Below the pieces are notes generated by a model that was not told the origin of the DNA, did not search any database, and saw only the letters and a list, made by a program, of their open reading frames with translations. From positions 141,657 to 205,656 of the forward strand of contig NZ_VRLT01000005.1 in the NCBI RefSeq assembly GCF_008017835.1: a stretch of 64,000 nucleotides of DNA. Reading direction: 5' to 3'. This DNA comes from Mesonia sp. HuA40 (GTDB lineage: Bacteria > Bacteroidota > Bacteroidia > Flavobacteriales > Flavobacteriaceae). Position 1 is the first letter of the stretch. The number at the start of each line of letters is the position of its first letter. This document shows, piece after piece, positions 10,634 to 19,740 of the stretch. Made by a program: the position numbers and the translations under genes.

Positions 10634-10945
10634 CTAAATTAGTTCATTAGATTTTTTAGAAAATCTCACTTTCTTTTCTCCATCCATTTTAAATCCTACA
10701 CGTGTAGTTTCTCCGTTTTTATCAATAAGAGATAGATTTGAAATATGAATAGGAGCTTCCTTCTTTTGAATTCCGCCTTGTGGATTAGAAGCGCTAGGCT
10801 TCTGGTGTTTAGAAACCAAATTGATTCCTTCCACAATGGCCTTCTTTTTGTCAACCAATACCTTTTGCACCTTACCTTCTTGACCTTTATGATCTCCAGC
10901 AATTACACGTACGGTATCTCCTGATTTTATTTTAAGCTTTGTCAT
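10634..10945 (-). CDS. rplX: 50S ribosomal protein L24
   Basis: uL24, an assembly initiator at the exit tunnel. The 103-residue protein contains the KOW motif near the start ([19 protein letters not shown]) and [18 protein letters not shown]. It lies 10 bp after rplN. An overlapping 68-residue frame on the same strand is a shadow. Confidence 0.98.
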   Translation of the reverse strand: MTKLKIKSGDTVRVIAGDHKGQEGKVQKVLVDKKKAIVEGINLVSKHQKPSASNPQGGIQKKEAPIHISNLSLIDKNGETTRVGFKMDGEKKVRFSKKSNELI

Positions 10946-10955
10946 TTTTTCTGTA

Positions 10956-11324
10956 TTAAAGCACCTCTGGTGCTAATGATACAATTTTCATAAATTGCTT
11001 ATCGCGAAGTTCTCTAGCCACTGGACCAAAAACACGAGTTCCGCGCATTTCGCCAGTTGGGTTTAACAACACACAAGCATTATCATCAAAGCGGATGTAC
11101 GAACCATCTGCTCTACGAACTTCTTTTTTGGTACGCACCACTACTGCGGTAGAAACAGCTCCTTTTTTAACGCTTCCGTTAGGAGTAGATTCTTTCACAC
11201 TTACCACAATTTTGTCTCCAACAGAAGCATAACGCTTCTTGGTACCTCCCAATACACGGATAGTCAAAACCTCTTTGGCTCCAGTATTGTCTGCTACTTT
11301 TAATCTAGATTCTTGTTGTACCAT
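10956..11324 (-). CDS. rplN: 50S ribosomal protein L14
   Basis: uL14, which forms intersubunit bridges. The 122 residues match the family throughout: [18 protein letters not shown] at the start, [20 protein letters not shown] in the middle and IVSLAPEVL at the end. Length is exactly typical. It starts 2 bp after rpsQ. Confidence 0.99.
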   Translation of the reverse strand: MVQQESRLKVADNTGAKEVLTIRVLGGTKKRYASVGDKIVVSVKESTPNGSVKKGAVSTAVVVRTKKEVRRADGSYIRFDDNACVLLNPTGEMRGTRVFGPVARELRDKQFMKIVSLAPEVL

Positions 11325-11326
11325 AA

Positions 11327-11584
11327 TTACTTAGCTCTTTCTATGATTTCTACTAATCTCCAACATTTAGACTTACTCATAGGCTTAGTTTCCATAATCC
11401 TAACCGTATCTCCTTCGTTGCAGTCATTTTTTTCATCGTGCGCTACGTATTTCTTCGTTTTTAAAACGAATTTTCCATACATAGGGTGTTTCATTTTTTT
11501 CACTTCAGAAACCACAATAGATTTCTGCATTTTGTTACTAGTAACAACACCTATACGTTCTTTTCTTAAATTTCTTTTTTCCAT
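11327..11584 (-). CDS. rpsQ: 30S ribosomal protein S17
   Basis: uS17, an early 16S-binding protein with an OB fold. The 85 residues include [19 protein letters not shown] and the conserved [19 protein letters not shown]. Length is normal. It lies 12 bp after rpmC. Confidence 0.98.
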   Translation of the reverse strand: MEKRNLRKERIGVVTSNKMQKSIVVSEVKKMKHPMYGKFVLKTKKYVAHDEKNDCNEGDTVRIMETKPMSKSKCWRLVEIIERAK

Positions 11585-11596
11585 TACTCAGCAGAA

Positions 11597-11788
11597 TTAT
11601 TGTAATTCTCTTTTTGTGATTTCTGTTGCTATACGTGCAATACTTCTTCTCACGTTTCTTATTTGCGCCGGGTTATCTAAAGGCGTGATCGCATGAGCCA
11701 TTTTCAAGTCTCTGTACGATTGTTCTTGTATAGCCAATTGCTCTTGCAACTCGGCTACCGATAATTCTTTTACTTCTGATTGTTTCAT
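11597..11788 (-). CDS. rpmC: 50S ribosomal protein L29
   Basis: uL29, a small two-helix protein at the tunnel exit that contributes to docking of trigger factor and SRP. The 63 residues include the signature HAITPLDNPAQIRNVRRSIA. It is 10 bp after rplP. Confidence 0.97.
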   Translation of the reverse strand: MKQSEVKELSVAELQEQLAIQEQSYRDLKMAHAITPLDNPAQIRNVRRSIARIATEITKRELQ

Positions 11789-11798
11789 AACTCAAAAA

Positions 11799-12218
11799 TT
11801 ATTCTTGATAATCCCTTGCAACAATAAACTTAGTTCTTACAGGCAGTTTTTGAGCCGCTAAACGCAAGGCTTCTTTGGCTGACTCCTGAGGAACCCCTCC
11901 TATTTCAAATAAGATTCTTCCAGGTTTCACAACAGCTGCCCAATACTCTACATTACCCTTACCTTTACCCATACGTACTTCTAATGGCTTTTTAGTAATT
12001 GGCTTGTCTGGGAAAATTTTAATCCAAATAGACCCTTCTCTTTTCAAGTATCTTGTTGCTGCAATACGCGCAGCTTCTATTTGACGTGCTGTCACGAAGC
12101 TAGAATCTAATGATTTGATTCCAAAAGTACCGTTTGAAAGTCTATGCCCTCTTCCGGCATTTCCTTTCATACGACCTTTTTGTTGCTTTCTATATTTCGT
12201 TCTTTTAGGCTGTAACAT
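11799..12218 (-). CDS. rplP: 50S ribosomal protein L16
   Basis: uL16, which helps organise the A-site tRNA pocket. The 139-residue sequence begins [20 protein letters not shown] and carries [20 protein letters not shown] and [19 protein letters not shown]. Length is typical. It follows rpsC by 18 bp. Confidence 0.98.
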   Translation of the reverse strand: MLQPKRTKYRKQQKGRMKGNAGRGHRLSNGTFGIKSLDSSFVTARQIEAARIAATRYLKREGSIWIKIFPDKPITKKPLEVRMGKGKGNVEYWAAVVKPGRILFEIGGVPQESAKEALRLAAQKLPVRTKFIVARDYQE

Positions 12219-12236
12219 TTCTCTTAATTTAAAAAA

Positions 12237-12956
12237 TTACTTTCTACGACGTGATTTGTTACCACCTCGTCCAGATCCAGATTTACCTCCTTGCTTTTTA
12301 GACATTCCTACAAGCGGAGATAATTCTCTTTTTCCGTATACTTCGCCTTTCATGATCCATACTTTTACACCTAATCTACCATAAGTGGTGTGGGCTTCAA
12401 CTAAAGCATAATCAATATCGGCTCTAAAGGTTGATAAAGGTATTCTACCTTCTTTGTAGGCTTCACTACGCGCCATTTCAGCACCGTTTAAACGACCTGA
12501 AATCTGCACCTTAATACCTTCAGCATTCATACGCATTGCAGCAGCAATAGCCATTTTTATTGCGCGACGGTAAGAAATTCTATTTTCTATTTGTCTTGCA
12601 ATACTCGCCGCTACTAAATGAGCATCTAGTTCTGGTCTTTTAATTTCAAAAATATTAACCTGAACTTCTTTTCCAGTAATTTTCTTAAGCTCTTCTTTCA
12701 ACTTGTCCACCTCTTGACCCCCTTTACCAATAATGATACCTGGTCTGGCCGTTGTGATAGTAACGGTTACAAGTTTAAGCGTACGCTCAATAATCACTCT
12801 AGATACACTAGCTTTAGAAAGACGAGCATGGATATATTTTCTAATCTTATCGTCTTCAGCTAATTTATCGCCGTAGTTGTCTCCTCCGTACCAGTTAGAT
12901 TCCCATCCTCTGATGATACCAAGTCTATTCCCGATTGGATTTGTTTTTTGTCCCAT
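12237..12956 (-). CDS. rpsC: 30S ribosomal protein S3
   Basis: uS3, at the mRNA entry tunnel. The 239 residues have the N-terminal domain, a KH type II domain (about 40-108, with [20 protein letters not shown]) and the C-terminal S3 domain (about 120-205, [19 protein letters not shown]). It ends in a basic Gly/Ser/Arg tail. It is 8 bp after rplV. Confidence 0.98.
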   Translation of the reverse strand: MGQKTNPIGNRLGIIRGWESNWYGGDNYGDKLAEDDKIRKYIHARLSKASVSRVIIERTLKLVTVTITTARPGIIIGKGGQEVDKLKEELKKITGKEVQVNIFEIKRPELDAHLVAASIARQIENRISYRRAIKMAIAAAMRMNAEGIKVQISGRLNGAEMARSEAYKEGRIPLSTFRADIDYALVEAHTTYGRLGVKVWIMKGEVYGKRELSPLVGMSKKQGGKSGSGRGGNKSRRRK

Positions 12957-12964
12957 ACTACTTC

Positions 12965-13372
12965 TTAGCTTTGTGTATTATTTTTAGATCCTAAAATCAT
13001 AGTTACATGATTTGATCTCTTTCTTATTCTATGTGCTCTTCCTTGAGGTGCCGGTCTTAATCTTTTCAACATACTACCACCGTCAACTCTAATTTCTTTA
13101 ATATAAAGTTCTGCATCTTCTAGACTCGCCTCTTCATTTTTGGCTTGCCAGTTTGCTATCGCAGACAACAAAAGTTTTTCTAAACGAATAGATGCTTCTT
13201 TTGTGTTAAACTTTAATATTTGAAGCGCCTTTTCTACACCTTCACCACGTACCAAATCTGCTACTAAACGCATTTTTCTTGGCGAAGTAGGGCAGTTATT
13301 TAGCTTTGCGAAAGCTACTTGTTTCTTAGCTTCTTTAATTTGCTCTGCTCTTTCTTTTTTACGAACTCCCAT
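12965..13372 (-). CDS. rplV: 50S ribosomal protein L22
   Basis: uL22, whose beta hairpin lines the exit tunnel. The 135 residues contain [20 protein letters not shown] and the hairpin and C-terminus [23 protein letters not shown] block (actual order [19 protein letters not shown]). It has a charged N-terminal extension of about 20 residues. It is 8 bp after rpsS. Confidence 0.97.
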   Translation of the reverse strand: MGVRKKERAEQIKEAKKQVAFAKLNNCPTSPRKMRLVADLVRGEGVEKALQILKFNTKEASIRLEKLLLSAIANWQAKNEEASLEDAELYIKEIRVDGGSMLKRLRPAPQGRAHRIRKRSNHVTMILGSKNNTQS

Positions 13373-13380
13373 AGCTTCAA

Positions 13381-13659
13381 TTATTTTTTACCTTTATTTT
13401 TAGAACCTCCGTGCCCTCTATAAGAACGAGTTGGTGAAAATTCTCCTAATTTATGACCCACCATATTCTCTGTTACATAAACTGGTACAAACTGTCTACC
13501 GTTATGCACCCCTATAGTCTGGCCTACAAAATCTGGAGTTATCATCGAAGCTCTTGACCACGTTTTGATAACAGTCTTTTTTCCTGACTCTACATTTTGC
13601 GCTACCTTTTTCTCTAACTTATAGTGAACGTAAGGTCCTTTTTTTAATGAACGTGCCAT
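13381..13659 (-). CDS. rpsS: 30S ribosomal protein S19
   Basis: uS19, head of the small subunit, near the A-site finger. The 92 residues begin [19 protein letters not shown] and include [20 protein letters not shown] and [20 protein letters not shown]. Length is normal. It lies 6 bp after rplB. Confidence 0.98.
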   Translation of the reverse strand: MARSLKKGPYVHYKLEKKVAQNVESGKKTVIKTWSRASMITPDFVGQTIGVHNGRQFVPVYVTENMVGHKLGEFSPTRSYRGHGGSKNKGKK

Positions 13660-13665
13660 ATCTTA

Positions 13666-14490
13666 TTATTTCTTTCTACGTTCTACAATAAACTTATTAC
13701 TCGCTTTGGTTTTAGAACGAGTTCTATAACCCTTGGCTGGTATACCTTTTCTAGATCTTGGATGACCTCCTGAAGCTCTACCTTCACCACCACCCATTGG
13801 GTGATCAACTGGGTTCATAACAACTGGTCTAGTTCTAGGTCTTCTTCCTAACCAACGCTTTCTACCTGCCTTACCAGAAACCAATAATTGATGATCACTG
13901 TTTGATACAGCACCAATAGTTGCCATACACTCACTTAAGATCATTCTAATTTCTCCTGAAGGCAACTTTACCGTCGCATACTTTCCTTCTCTCGCGATCA
14001 ATTGAGCAAACGCTCCAGCACTACGAGCCATCACAGCTCCTTGACCAGGTCTTAACTCAATACAAGAAATTACAGTACCTAAAGGAATTTCCTTTAAAGG
14101 CATTGCGTTTCCTATTTCTGTGGCTACATCGCTTCCAGAAACTAAATTCTGACCTACCTGTAAACCATTTTGAGCAATTACATAACGTTTCTCTCCATCT
14201 TGATAGTTCAATAATGCAATAAACGCAGTTCTGTTGGGATCATACTCGATTGAAGCAACAGTTGCAGGAATACCCGCTTTGTTACGTTTAAAATCGATAA
14301 TACGATAACGTTTCTTATGACCACCACCTCTATAGCGCATGGTCATTTTTCCTTGACTGTTTCTACCTCCCGTTCTTTTTCTCGGAGCAAGTAAACTTTT
14401 CTCCGGCTTATCAGTAGTTATGGCGTCATACCCATTAACTACTCTAAAACGCTGACCAGGAGTGATTGGTTTTAATTTTCTAACCGACAT
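13666..14490 (-). CDS. rplB: 50S ribosomal protein L2
   Basis: uL2, one of the most conserved large-subunit proteins, needed for subunit association and peptidyl-transferase activity. The 274 residues have the OB-fold and SH3-like domains, with [20 protein letters not shown] and the catalytic-region segment [19 protein letters not shown]. Length is standard. It lies 10 bp after rplW. Confidence 0.99.
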   Translation of the reverse strand: MSVRKLKPITPGQRFRVVNGYDAITTDKPEKSLLAPRKRTGGRNSQGKMTMRYRGGGHKKRYRIIDFKRNKAGIPATVASIEYDPNRTAFIALLNYQDGEKRYVIAQNGLQVGQNLVSGSDVATEIGNAMPLKEIPLGTVISCIELRPGQGAVMARSAGAFAQLIAREGKYATVKLPSGEIRMILSECMATIGAVSNSDHQLLVSGKAGRKRWLGRRPRTRPVVMNPVDHPMGGGEGRASGGHPRSRKGIPAKGYRTRSKTKASNKFIVERRKK

Positions 14491-14500
14491 CCTTTAATTC

Positions 14501-14791
14501 TTAAAGATTAGTATATAAATCTATTGTCTCTCCGTCTGCCACCTGTACAATTGCCTTTTTATAAGCATTTGTTTTACCAGTCACGACACCCGTTTTAGTA
14601 TAACGAGTTTTTCGATCTGGACGGACAATCATTGTGCGAACTTTTTCAACTGAAACGCCATAAGCAGACTCTACTGCGTCTTTTATTTCAATCTTGTTCG
14701 CCTTTTTATTCACCACAAAAGCAAAGCGATTATTCAATTCGCTATCATTAGTTGCTTTTTCTGTAATAATAGGTTTTATTAAGATACTCAT
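14501..14791 (-). CDS. rplW: 50S ribosomal protein L23
   Basis: uL23, the main docking site for trigger factor and SRP at the tunnel exit. The 96 residues begin MSILIKPIITEKATNDSELN and contain FVVNKKANKIEIKDAVESAY. It is 5 bp after rplD. Confidence 0.98.
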   Translation of the reverse strand: MSILIKPIITEKATNDSELNNRFAFVVNKKANKIEIKDAVESAYGVSVEKVRTMIVRPDRKTRYTKTGVVTGKTNAYKKAIVQVADGETIDLYTNL

Positions 14792-14796
14792 AACGC

Positions 14797-15426
14797 TTAT
14801 TTACTCAAATTCTTTTCAATTTCTTCTAATGACTCCTCAGTCAACACAACTTTATTTGCATGCATCAATTTGTAAGTGCTTATTTCTGAGGCAGTTACAA
14901 CTTCTGAGGTTTTCAAATTACGTGATGACAAATATACATTTTTATTTGTTTCACCCAATACTATCAATGATTTTTTATCATTTAAGCCTAAATTAGCTAA
15001 AAAGCTTAAAAAATCCTTAGTTTTTGGTTTATCAAAATTAAAATCCTCAACAACCATTAAATTGCTAGATTTTGCCTTTTGAGAAAGAACCGATCTTCTA
15101 GCCAAACGCTTAAGGTTTTTATTCAATTTAAAACCATAGTTTCTTGGTCTAGGTCCAAATATACGGCCACCTCCTCTAAAAATTGGCGACTTAATACTAC
15201 CGGCACGGGCCGTACCTGTTCCTTTTTGCTTCTTAATTTTACGAGTACTTCCTACAATTTCGGCTCTTTCTTTAGCCTTATGTGTACCTTGTCTTTGATT
15301 TGCCAAGTACTGCTTAACATCTAAGTAAACAGCGTGCTCGTTAGGCTCAATTCCAAAAACAGCATCAGAAAGGTTTGCCTCTCTACCTGTTTCTTTACCT
15401 TGTTTATCTAAAACTGCTACTTTCAT
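14797..15426 (-). CDS. rplD: 50S ribosomal protein L4
   Basis: uL4, a tunnel-lining protein that also regulates the S10 operon in Escherichia coli. The open frame runs 15 codons further upstream inside rplC, but the family starts [20 protein letters not shown], so the ATG at 15426 is used, giving 209 residues. That ATG overlaps the rplC stop in a TAATG junction, which suggests translational coupling. The conserved GTGTARAGSIKSPIFRGGG loop is present. Confidence 0.97.
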   Translation of the reverse strand: MKVAVLDKQGKETGREANLSDAVFGIEPNEHAVYLDVKQYLANQRQGTHKAKERAEIVGSTRKIKKQKGTGTARAGSIKSPIFRGGGRIFGPRPRNYGFKLNKNLKRLARRSVLSQKAKSSNLMVVEDFNFDKPKTKDFLSFLANLGLNDKKSLIVLGETNKNVYLSSRNLKTSEVVTASEISTYKLMHANKVVLTEESLEEIEKNLSK

Positions 15427-16043
15427 TATTTCTGAATAGTTACGTAAGCGTTTTTGTGGCCAGGAACACATCCTTTAACTACTAGCAGATTTTTTTCTGC
15501 TACCACTTTTAACACTTTAAGATTTTCTACTTTCACTCTTTCGCCTCCCATTTGACCTGCCATGCGCATTCCTTTAAAAACACGCGCAGGGTAAGAAGCC
15601 GCACCAATCGATCCTGGAGCTCTTAAACGGTTATGTTGACCGTGCGTTTGTTGTCCAACACCACCAAAACCGTGACGCTTTACAACCCCTTGAAAACCTT
15701 TACCTTTAGAAGTTCCTGCTACATCAACAAATTCTCCTTCTGTAAAGTGCTCTACAGTAATTTGATCACCTAATTTGTAATCTTCTTCAAATCCTTGGAA
15801 CTCGACAACTTTACGTTTTGCACCAGTACCTGCTTTCTTAAAGTGACCTGCAGCCGCTTTTGTAGTAGCTTTGTCTGATTTGTCATCGAAACCAAGTTGA
15901 AGAGCTTCATACCCGTCAACCTCGATGGTTCTGACTTGGGTAACTACACATGGTCCAGCTTGGATAACGGTACACGGAATATTTTTTCCGTTTTCGTCAA
16001 AAATGCTGGTCATGCCTATTTTCTTTCCTATTAACCCAGACAT
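15426..16043 (-). CDS. rplC: 50S ribosomal protein L3
   Basis: uL3, an assembly initiator close to the peptidyl-transferase centre. The 205 residues begin [20 protein letters not shown] and carry the signature [20 protein letters not shown] followed by [19 protein letters not shown]. Length is normal. It is separated from rpsJ by an unusual 152-bp gap that holds two hairpins, the second terminator-like, so this gene begins a separately controlled part of the S10 block. Confidence 0.98.
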   Translation of the reverse strand: MSGLIGKKIGMTSIFDENGKNIPCTVIQAGPCVVTQVRTIEVDGYEALQLGFDDKSDKATTKAAAGHFKKAGTGAKRKVVEFQGFEEDYKLGDQITVEHFTEGEFVDVAGTSKGKGFQGVVKRHGFGGVGQQTHGQHNRLRAPGSIGAASYPARVFKGMRMAGQMGGERVKVENLKVLKVVAEKNLLVVKGCVPGHKNAYVTIQK

Positions 16044-16073
16044 AATTATTATTTATTATTAAACATTTATATT

Positions 16074-16183
16074 AAAAAAATTTAGGGGCTAGAAAAATAT
16101 ATCTAACCCCTAGACTATATTCTTCCGCTTTTCCCTCGCTCGCAGCTCAGGACATGTTACTATCACTTGTAATTAAGTAATAG
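16074..16183 (-). promoter_or_regulatory. candidate r-protein leader with attenuator before rplC
   Basis: In the rpsJ-rplC gap the transcript first forms a 9-bp stem (16175-16183 with 16160-16168, one G-U pair, 6-nt loop). About 45 nt later it forms an 11-bp stem (16102-16112 with 16083-16093, one G-U pair, 8-nt loop) followed by a U-tract from the A-run at 16074-16080. The second has the shape of an intrinsic terminator placed inside an essential operon, as expected of an attenuator. The hairpins and U-tract are seen in the sequence. Which protein it senses (L3 or L4, say) is inference. Confidence 0.65.
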
Positions 16184-16195
16184 CTTGGTAAATCA

Positions 16196-16501
16196 TTAAA
16201 CTTTAATCTCTACCTCTACTCCACTTGGAAGCTCTAATTTCATAAGAGCATCAATTGTTTTAGAAGATGAGCTATATATATCTAATAACCTTTTATAAGA
16301 ACTCAACTCGAACTGCTCACGCGCTTTTTTATTTACGTGTGGCGAACGCAACACTGTAAATATTTTTTTATGCGTAGGTAAAGGTATCGGACCCGTTACC
16401 ACAGCTCCTGTAGTTTTAACTGTTTTTACAATTTTCTCAGCAGATTTATCTACCAAGTTATAATCGTAAGATTTTAATTTTATTCTAATTTTCTGACTCA
16501 T
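16196..16501 (-). CDS. rpsJ: 30S ribosomal protein S10
   Basis: uS10, head of the small subunit; in other bacteria it also serves as NusE in transcription antitermination. The 101 residues begin [20 protein letters not shown] and contain [20 protein letters not shown]. Length is typical. It lies 12 bp after fusA, so it is probably transcribed with the str genes, while rplC onward is separated by the attenuator-like element. Confidence 0.98.
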   Translation of the reverse strand: MSQKIRIKLKSYDYNLVDKSAEKIVKTVKTTGAVVTGPIPLPTHKKIFTVLRSPHVNKKAREQFELSSYKRLLDIYSSSSKTIDALMKLELPSGVEVEIKV

Positions 16502-16513
16502 GTTTACTTGATA

Positions 16514-18622
16514 TTAGTCGTTAGCTCCTTTTGCTGCTTTGATTACTTCTTCAGAAATATTTGAAGGAGTTTCAGCATAGTGAGAAAATTCCATTGTAGA
16601 GGTAGCTCTACCTGAAGATAAGGTTCTTAATGTAGTTACATAACCAAACATCTCTGCTAATGGCACTTCTGCTTTAATCACCTTAGCACCAGATCTATCA
16701 GACATATTGTTAACTTGACCTCTTCTTCTGTTTAAGTCACCTACGATATCTCCCATATTTTCTTCTGGAGTAACCACTTCGTTTTTCATAATTGGCTCAA
16801 GAATAATAGCACCAGCTTTTTTAGCTGCTGCTTTATATCCTAATTTTGCTGCCAATTCAAAAGATAATTGATCAGAATCTACAGGGTGAAATGACCCGTC
16901 TTTTAAAGTAACCTTTAAAGTATCCATTTGGAAACCTGCTAAAGGACCATTTTTCATCGCTTCTTCGAAACCTTTTTGAACCGAAGGAATAAATTCTTTT
17001 GGAATTCTACCCCCTTTAATTTCGTCTACGAACTGAAGACCAGTACCTTCGAAATCTTCATCAACAGGCCCCATTTCAAATACGATATCTGCAAACTTAC
17101 CACGACCACCAGACTGTTTCTTATAAACTTCTCTATGTTCAGCAGTTTGTGTAACAGCCTCTTTATACTCTACTTGCGGCTCACCTTCGTTAACCTCTAC
17201 TTTAAATTCTCTTTTTAGACGATCTACTAATATTTCGATATGCAATTCTCCCATACCCGAAATAATAGTTTGCCCTGAAGCTTCGTCAGTTTTTACCTGG
17301 AAAGTTGGATCTTCTTCAGCTAATTTAGCTAAAGCCATACCCATTTTATCAACATCAGCTTTTGTCTTTGGCTCTACTGCAATACCAATAACTGGCGCAG
17401 GGAAAGTCATTGATTCAAGCACAATTGGGTTATCCATATCGGTAAGGGTATCTCCAGTTTTAATATCTTTAAAACCTACTGCAGCCCCAATATCACCAGC
17501 TTCGATACGATCGATAGGCTCTTGCTTATTGGCGTGCATCTGATACATTCTTGAAATACGCTCTTTTTTACCAGAACGATTATTTAATACGTAAGAACCT
17601 GCATCCAATGACCCTGAATAAGTTCTAAAGAATGCTAAACGACCTACGAAAGGATCGGTTGCAATTTTAAATGCTAAAGCAGAAAAAGGAGAATCTACAT
17701 TAGGCTTACGCACTTCTGCCTCTCCAGTTTCAGGATTAGTTCCTTCGATAGCATCGATATCTACCGGTGACGGCAAATAACGCATTACCGCATCAAGCAT
17801 AGCCTGAACTCCTTTATTTTTAAAAGCTGAACCACACATCATTGGTATAATAGACATGTCAATTGTAGCTGCTCTTAACGCTGCAATAATCTCATCTTCA
17901 GTAATAGAGTTTTCGTCTTCAAAGAACTTCTCCATTAACTCCTCGTCATATTCAGCAACAGCCTCAACAAGTTGAGCTCTATACTTATCTACATCTTCAA
18001 CTAATTCAGCAGGAATCTCGATTTCCTTATAAGTCATACCGAAGTTATCCTCATCCCAAATAATTGCTTTTTTAGAAATAAGATCAACCACTCCTTTAAA
18101 ATCAATTTCATCACCGATTGGCACTTGCAAAGGAACAGGATTACCTCCTAACATTTCTCGCACCTGATTACAAACATTAAAAAAGTCTGCACCTTGTCTA
18201 TCCATTTTATTTACAAAACCTAGACGTGGTACACGATATTTATCAGCTTGCCTCCATACGGTTTCAGACTGCGGCTCAACACCATCAACTGCACTAAATA
18301 AAGCCACAACACCATCTAAAACACGCAATGAGCGCTCTACTTCAACAGTAAAGTCAACGTGACCTGGTGTATCGATAATATTTACTACATATTCTTGATC
18401 TCTATAGTTCCAGGTACAGTGCGTTGCAGCAGAAGTAATGGTAATACCACGCTCTTGCTCTTGCTCCATCCAGTCCATAGTTGCAGCACCTTCGTGTGTT
18501 TCACCTATTTTATGGTTTACACCAGTATAAAACAAAATACGCTCTGTGGTAGTTGTTTTACCCGCATCAATATGCGCTGCAATTCCTATATTTCTTGTAA
18601 ATTTTAAATCTCTTTGTGCCAT
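16514..18622 (-). CDS. fusA: elongation factor G
   Basis: Translocation GTPase. The 702 residues have the G domain with the P-loop [15 protein letters not shown], the switch [10 protein letters not shown] and NKMDRQGAD, followed by domains II to V, including [16 protein letters not shown] near the C-terminus. Length is normal. It lies between rpsG (6 bp upstream) and rpsJ. No tuf gene follows, in contrast to the Escherichia coli str operon; in Bacteroidota tuf is generally elsewhere. Confidence 0.99.
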   Translation of the reverse strand: MAQRDLKFTRNIGIAAHIDAGKTTTTERILFYTGVNHKIGETHEGAATMDWMEQEQERGITITSAATHCTWNYRDQEYVVNIIDTPGHVDFTVEVERSLRVLDGVVALFSAVDGVEPQSETVWRQADKYRVPRLGFVNKMDRQGADFFNVCNQVREMLGGNPVPLQVPIGDEIDFKGVVDLISKKAIIWDEDNFGMTYKEIEIPAELVEDVDKYRAQLVEAVAEYDEELMEKFFEDENSITEDEIIAALRAATIDMSIIPMMCGSAFKNKGVQAMLDAVMRYLPSPVDIDAIEGTNPETGEAEVRKPNVDSPFSALAFKIATDPFVGRLAFFRTYSGSLDAGSYVLNNRSGKKERISRMYQMHANKQEPIDRIEAGDIGAAVGFKDIKTGDTLTDMDNPIVLESMTFPAPVIGIAVEPKTKADVDKMGMALAKLAEEDPTFQVKTDEASGQTIISGMGELHIEILVDRLKREFKVEVNEGEPQVEYKEAVTQTAEHREVYKKQSGGRGKFADIVFEMGPVDEDFEGTGLQFVDEIKGGRIPKEFIPSVQKGFEEAMKNGPLAGFQMDTLKVTLKDGSFHPVDSDQLSFELAAKLGYKAAAKKAGAIILEPIMKNEVVTPEENMGDIVGDLNRRRGQVNNMSDRSGAKVIKAEVPLAEMFGYVTTLRTLSSGRATSTMEFSHYAETPSNISEEVIKAAKGAND

Positions 18623-18628
18623 TGTTTT

Positions 18629-19105
18629 TTAGAATCTAAAGTGTGAGAATGCTTTGTTTGCTTCGGCCATTCTGTGCGTATCTACTCTCTTTTTAACTGC
18701 AGCACCTTCTTCTTTAGCAGCAGCTAAAATTTCTGCAGCCAACTTTGCCGCCATCCCTTTTTCATTACGCTTACGCGCAAACATAATCAACCACTTCATA
18801 GCGGTTGAAACTTTTCTATCTGGACGAATTTGCATAGGTATTTGGAAGGTAGCTCCACCAACTCTTCTACTGCGCACTTCTACGTGCGGCATTACGTTAG
18901 ATAAAGCGTCTTTCCATAGCTCTAAAGCCGATTTTTCTTCGTCTTGCTTTTTCTCTTCTACAATATCAATTGCATCATAAAAAATCTTAAAAGCGATTGA
19001 CTTTTTACCGTCCCACATCATCATGTTAACAAACCTAGTTACTAACTGGTCATTAAACTTAGGATCTGGTAAAAGAGGTCTCTTTTTTGCCTGTCTTTTT
19101 CTCAT
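18629..19105 (-). CDS. rpsG: 30S ribosomal protein S7
   Basis: uS7, primary binder of the 16S 3' domain; in Escherichia coli it represses the str operon by binding between rpsL and rpsG. The 158 residues begin [20 protein letters not shown] and contain [20 protein letters not shown] and the C-terminal [14 protein letters not shown]. An 85-bp gap containing a long-range stem precedes it. Confidence 0.98.
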   Translation of the reverse strand: MRKRQAKKRPLLPDPKFNDQLVTRFVNMMMWDGKKSIAFKIFYDAIDIVEEKKQDEEKSALELWKDALSNVMPHVEVRSRRVGGATFQIPMQIRPDRKVSTAMKWLIMFARKRNEKGMAAKLAAEILAAAKEEGAAVKKRVDTHRMAEANKAFSHFRF

Positions 19106-19135
19106 GTCTTCTCTTAAATAAGTTAATTGTTAACG

Positions 19136-19188
19136 GTTATTGTTAATAGATAAATGTATTTCTCAACTTTTAGCGATCAACAAATAAC
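19136..19188 (-). promoter_or_regulatory. candidate S7 binding structure in the rpsL-rpsG gap
   Basis: On the transcript the segment 19188-19179 pairs with 19144-19136 (9 bp with one bulged U), closing a loop of about 34 nt just upstream of rpsG. The position equals that of the S7 translational operator in the Escherichia coli str mRNA. Pairing is seen in the sequence; protein binding is inference. Confidence 0.4.
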
Positions 19189-19190
19189 TT

Positions 19191-19565
19191 TTACTTTTTA
19201 GGGCGTTTTGCTCCGTACTTTGACCTACGTTGCGTTCTACCTTCTACTCCGGCCGTATCTAATGCTCCACGAACAATATGATATCTAACCCCTGGTAAAT
19301 CTTTTACCCTTCCACCTCTAACTAATACTATCGAGTGCTCTTGCAAATTGTGTCCTTCTCCTGGGATGTAGGCATTTACTTCCTTACCATTGGTTAACCT
19401 TACCCTAGCTACTTTACGCATAGCCGAGTTCGGTTTTTTTGGCGTAGTGGTGTAAACACGCGTACAAACCCCACGTCTTTGAGGACAAGAATCCAAAGCA
19501 GCCGATTTAGACTTCTTAGTTATTTTGGTTCTTCCTTTTCTTACTAATTGTGAAATTGTTGGCAT
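19191..19565 (-). CDS. rpsL: 30S ribosomal protein S12
   Basis: uS12, at the decoding centre. The 124 residues begin [20 protein letters not shown] and show the streptomycin-sensitive wild-type Lys residues in [11 protein letters not shown] and [11 protein letters not shown]. Length is standard. It is the first gene of the whole 19-kb minus-strand ribosomal cluster and is preceded by a strong promoter. Confidence 0.99.
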   Translation of the reverse strand: MPTISQLVRKGRTKITKKSKSAALDSCPQRRGVCTRVYTTTPKKPNSAMRKVARVRLTNGKEVNAYIPGEGHNLQEHSIVLVRGGRVKDLPGVRYHIVRGALDTAGVEGRTQRRSKYGAKRPKK

Positions 19566-19617
19566 AATTTCTTTTACACTAATTATTAAAATATTAATTC
19601 CCGTTTTTTCGGGTTTG

Positions 19618-19647
19618 CAAATGTAAAAATTAATTTCAAAAAAGCAA
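19618..19647 (-). promoter_or_regulatory. promoter of the str/S10/spc/alpha cluster
   Basis: On the minus strand the -7 element TACATTTG (19618-19625) matches TAnnTTTG exactly, with a -33 TTG (19645-19647) at a 19-bp spacing, both fitting the Bacteroidota housekeeping consensus. The predicted start is about 45-55 nt before the rpsL ATG. A small CCCG/CGGG hairpin at 19601-19614 would sit at the 5' end of the mRNA. Confidence 0.7.
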
Positions 19648-19740
19648 ATTATAATTGATTAATTTTCAATACAATTATACTTTGCATACACAAGTTTATT
19701 CGATTAATTTCGTTATCCTAAAAAGTACCATTAAAAATAA

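Noticed and set aside
15427..15471. Upstream extension of rplD
   Set aside because: It lies inside rplC and lacks family similarity; the MKVAVLDK start is conserved.
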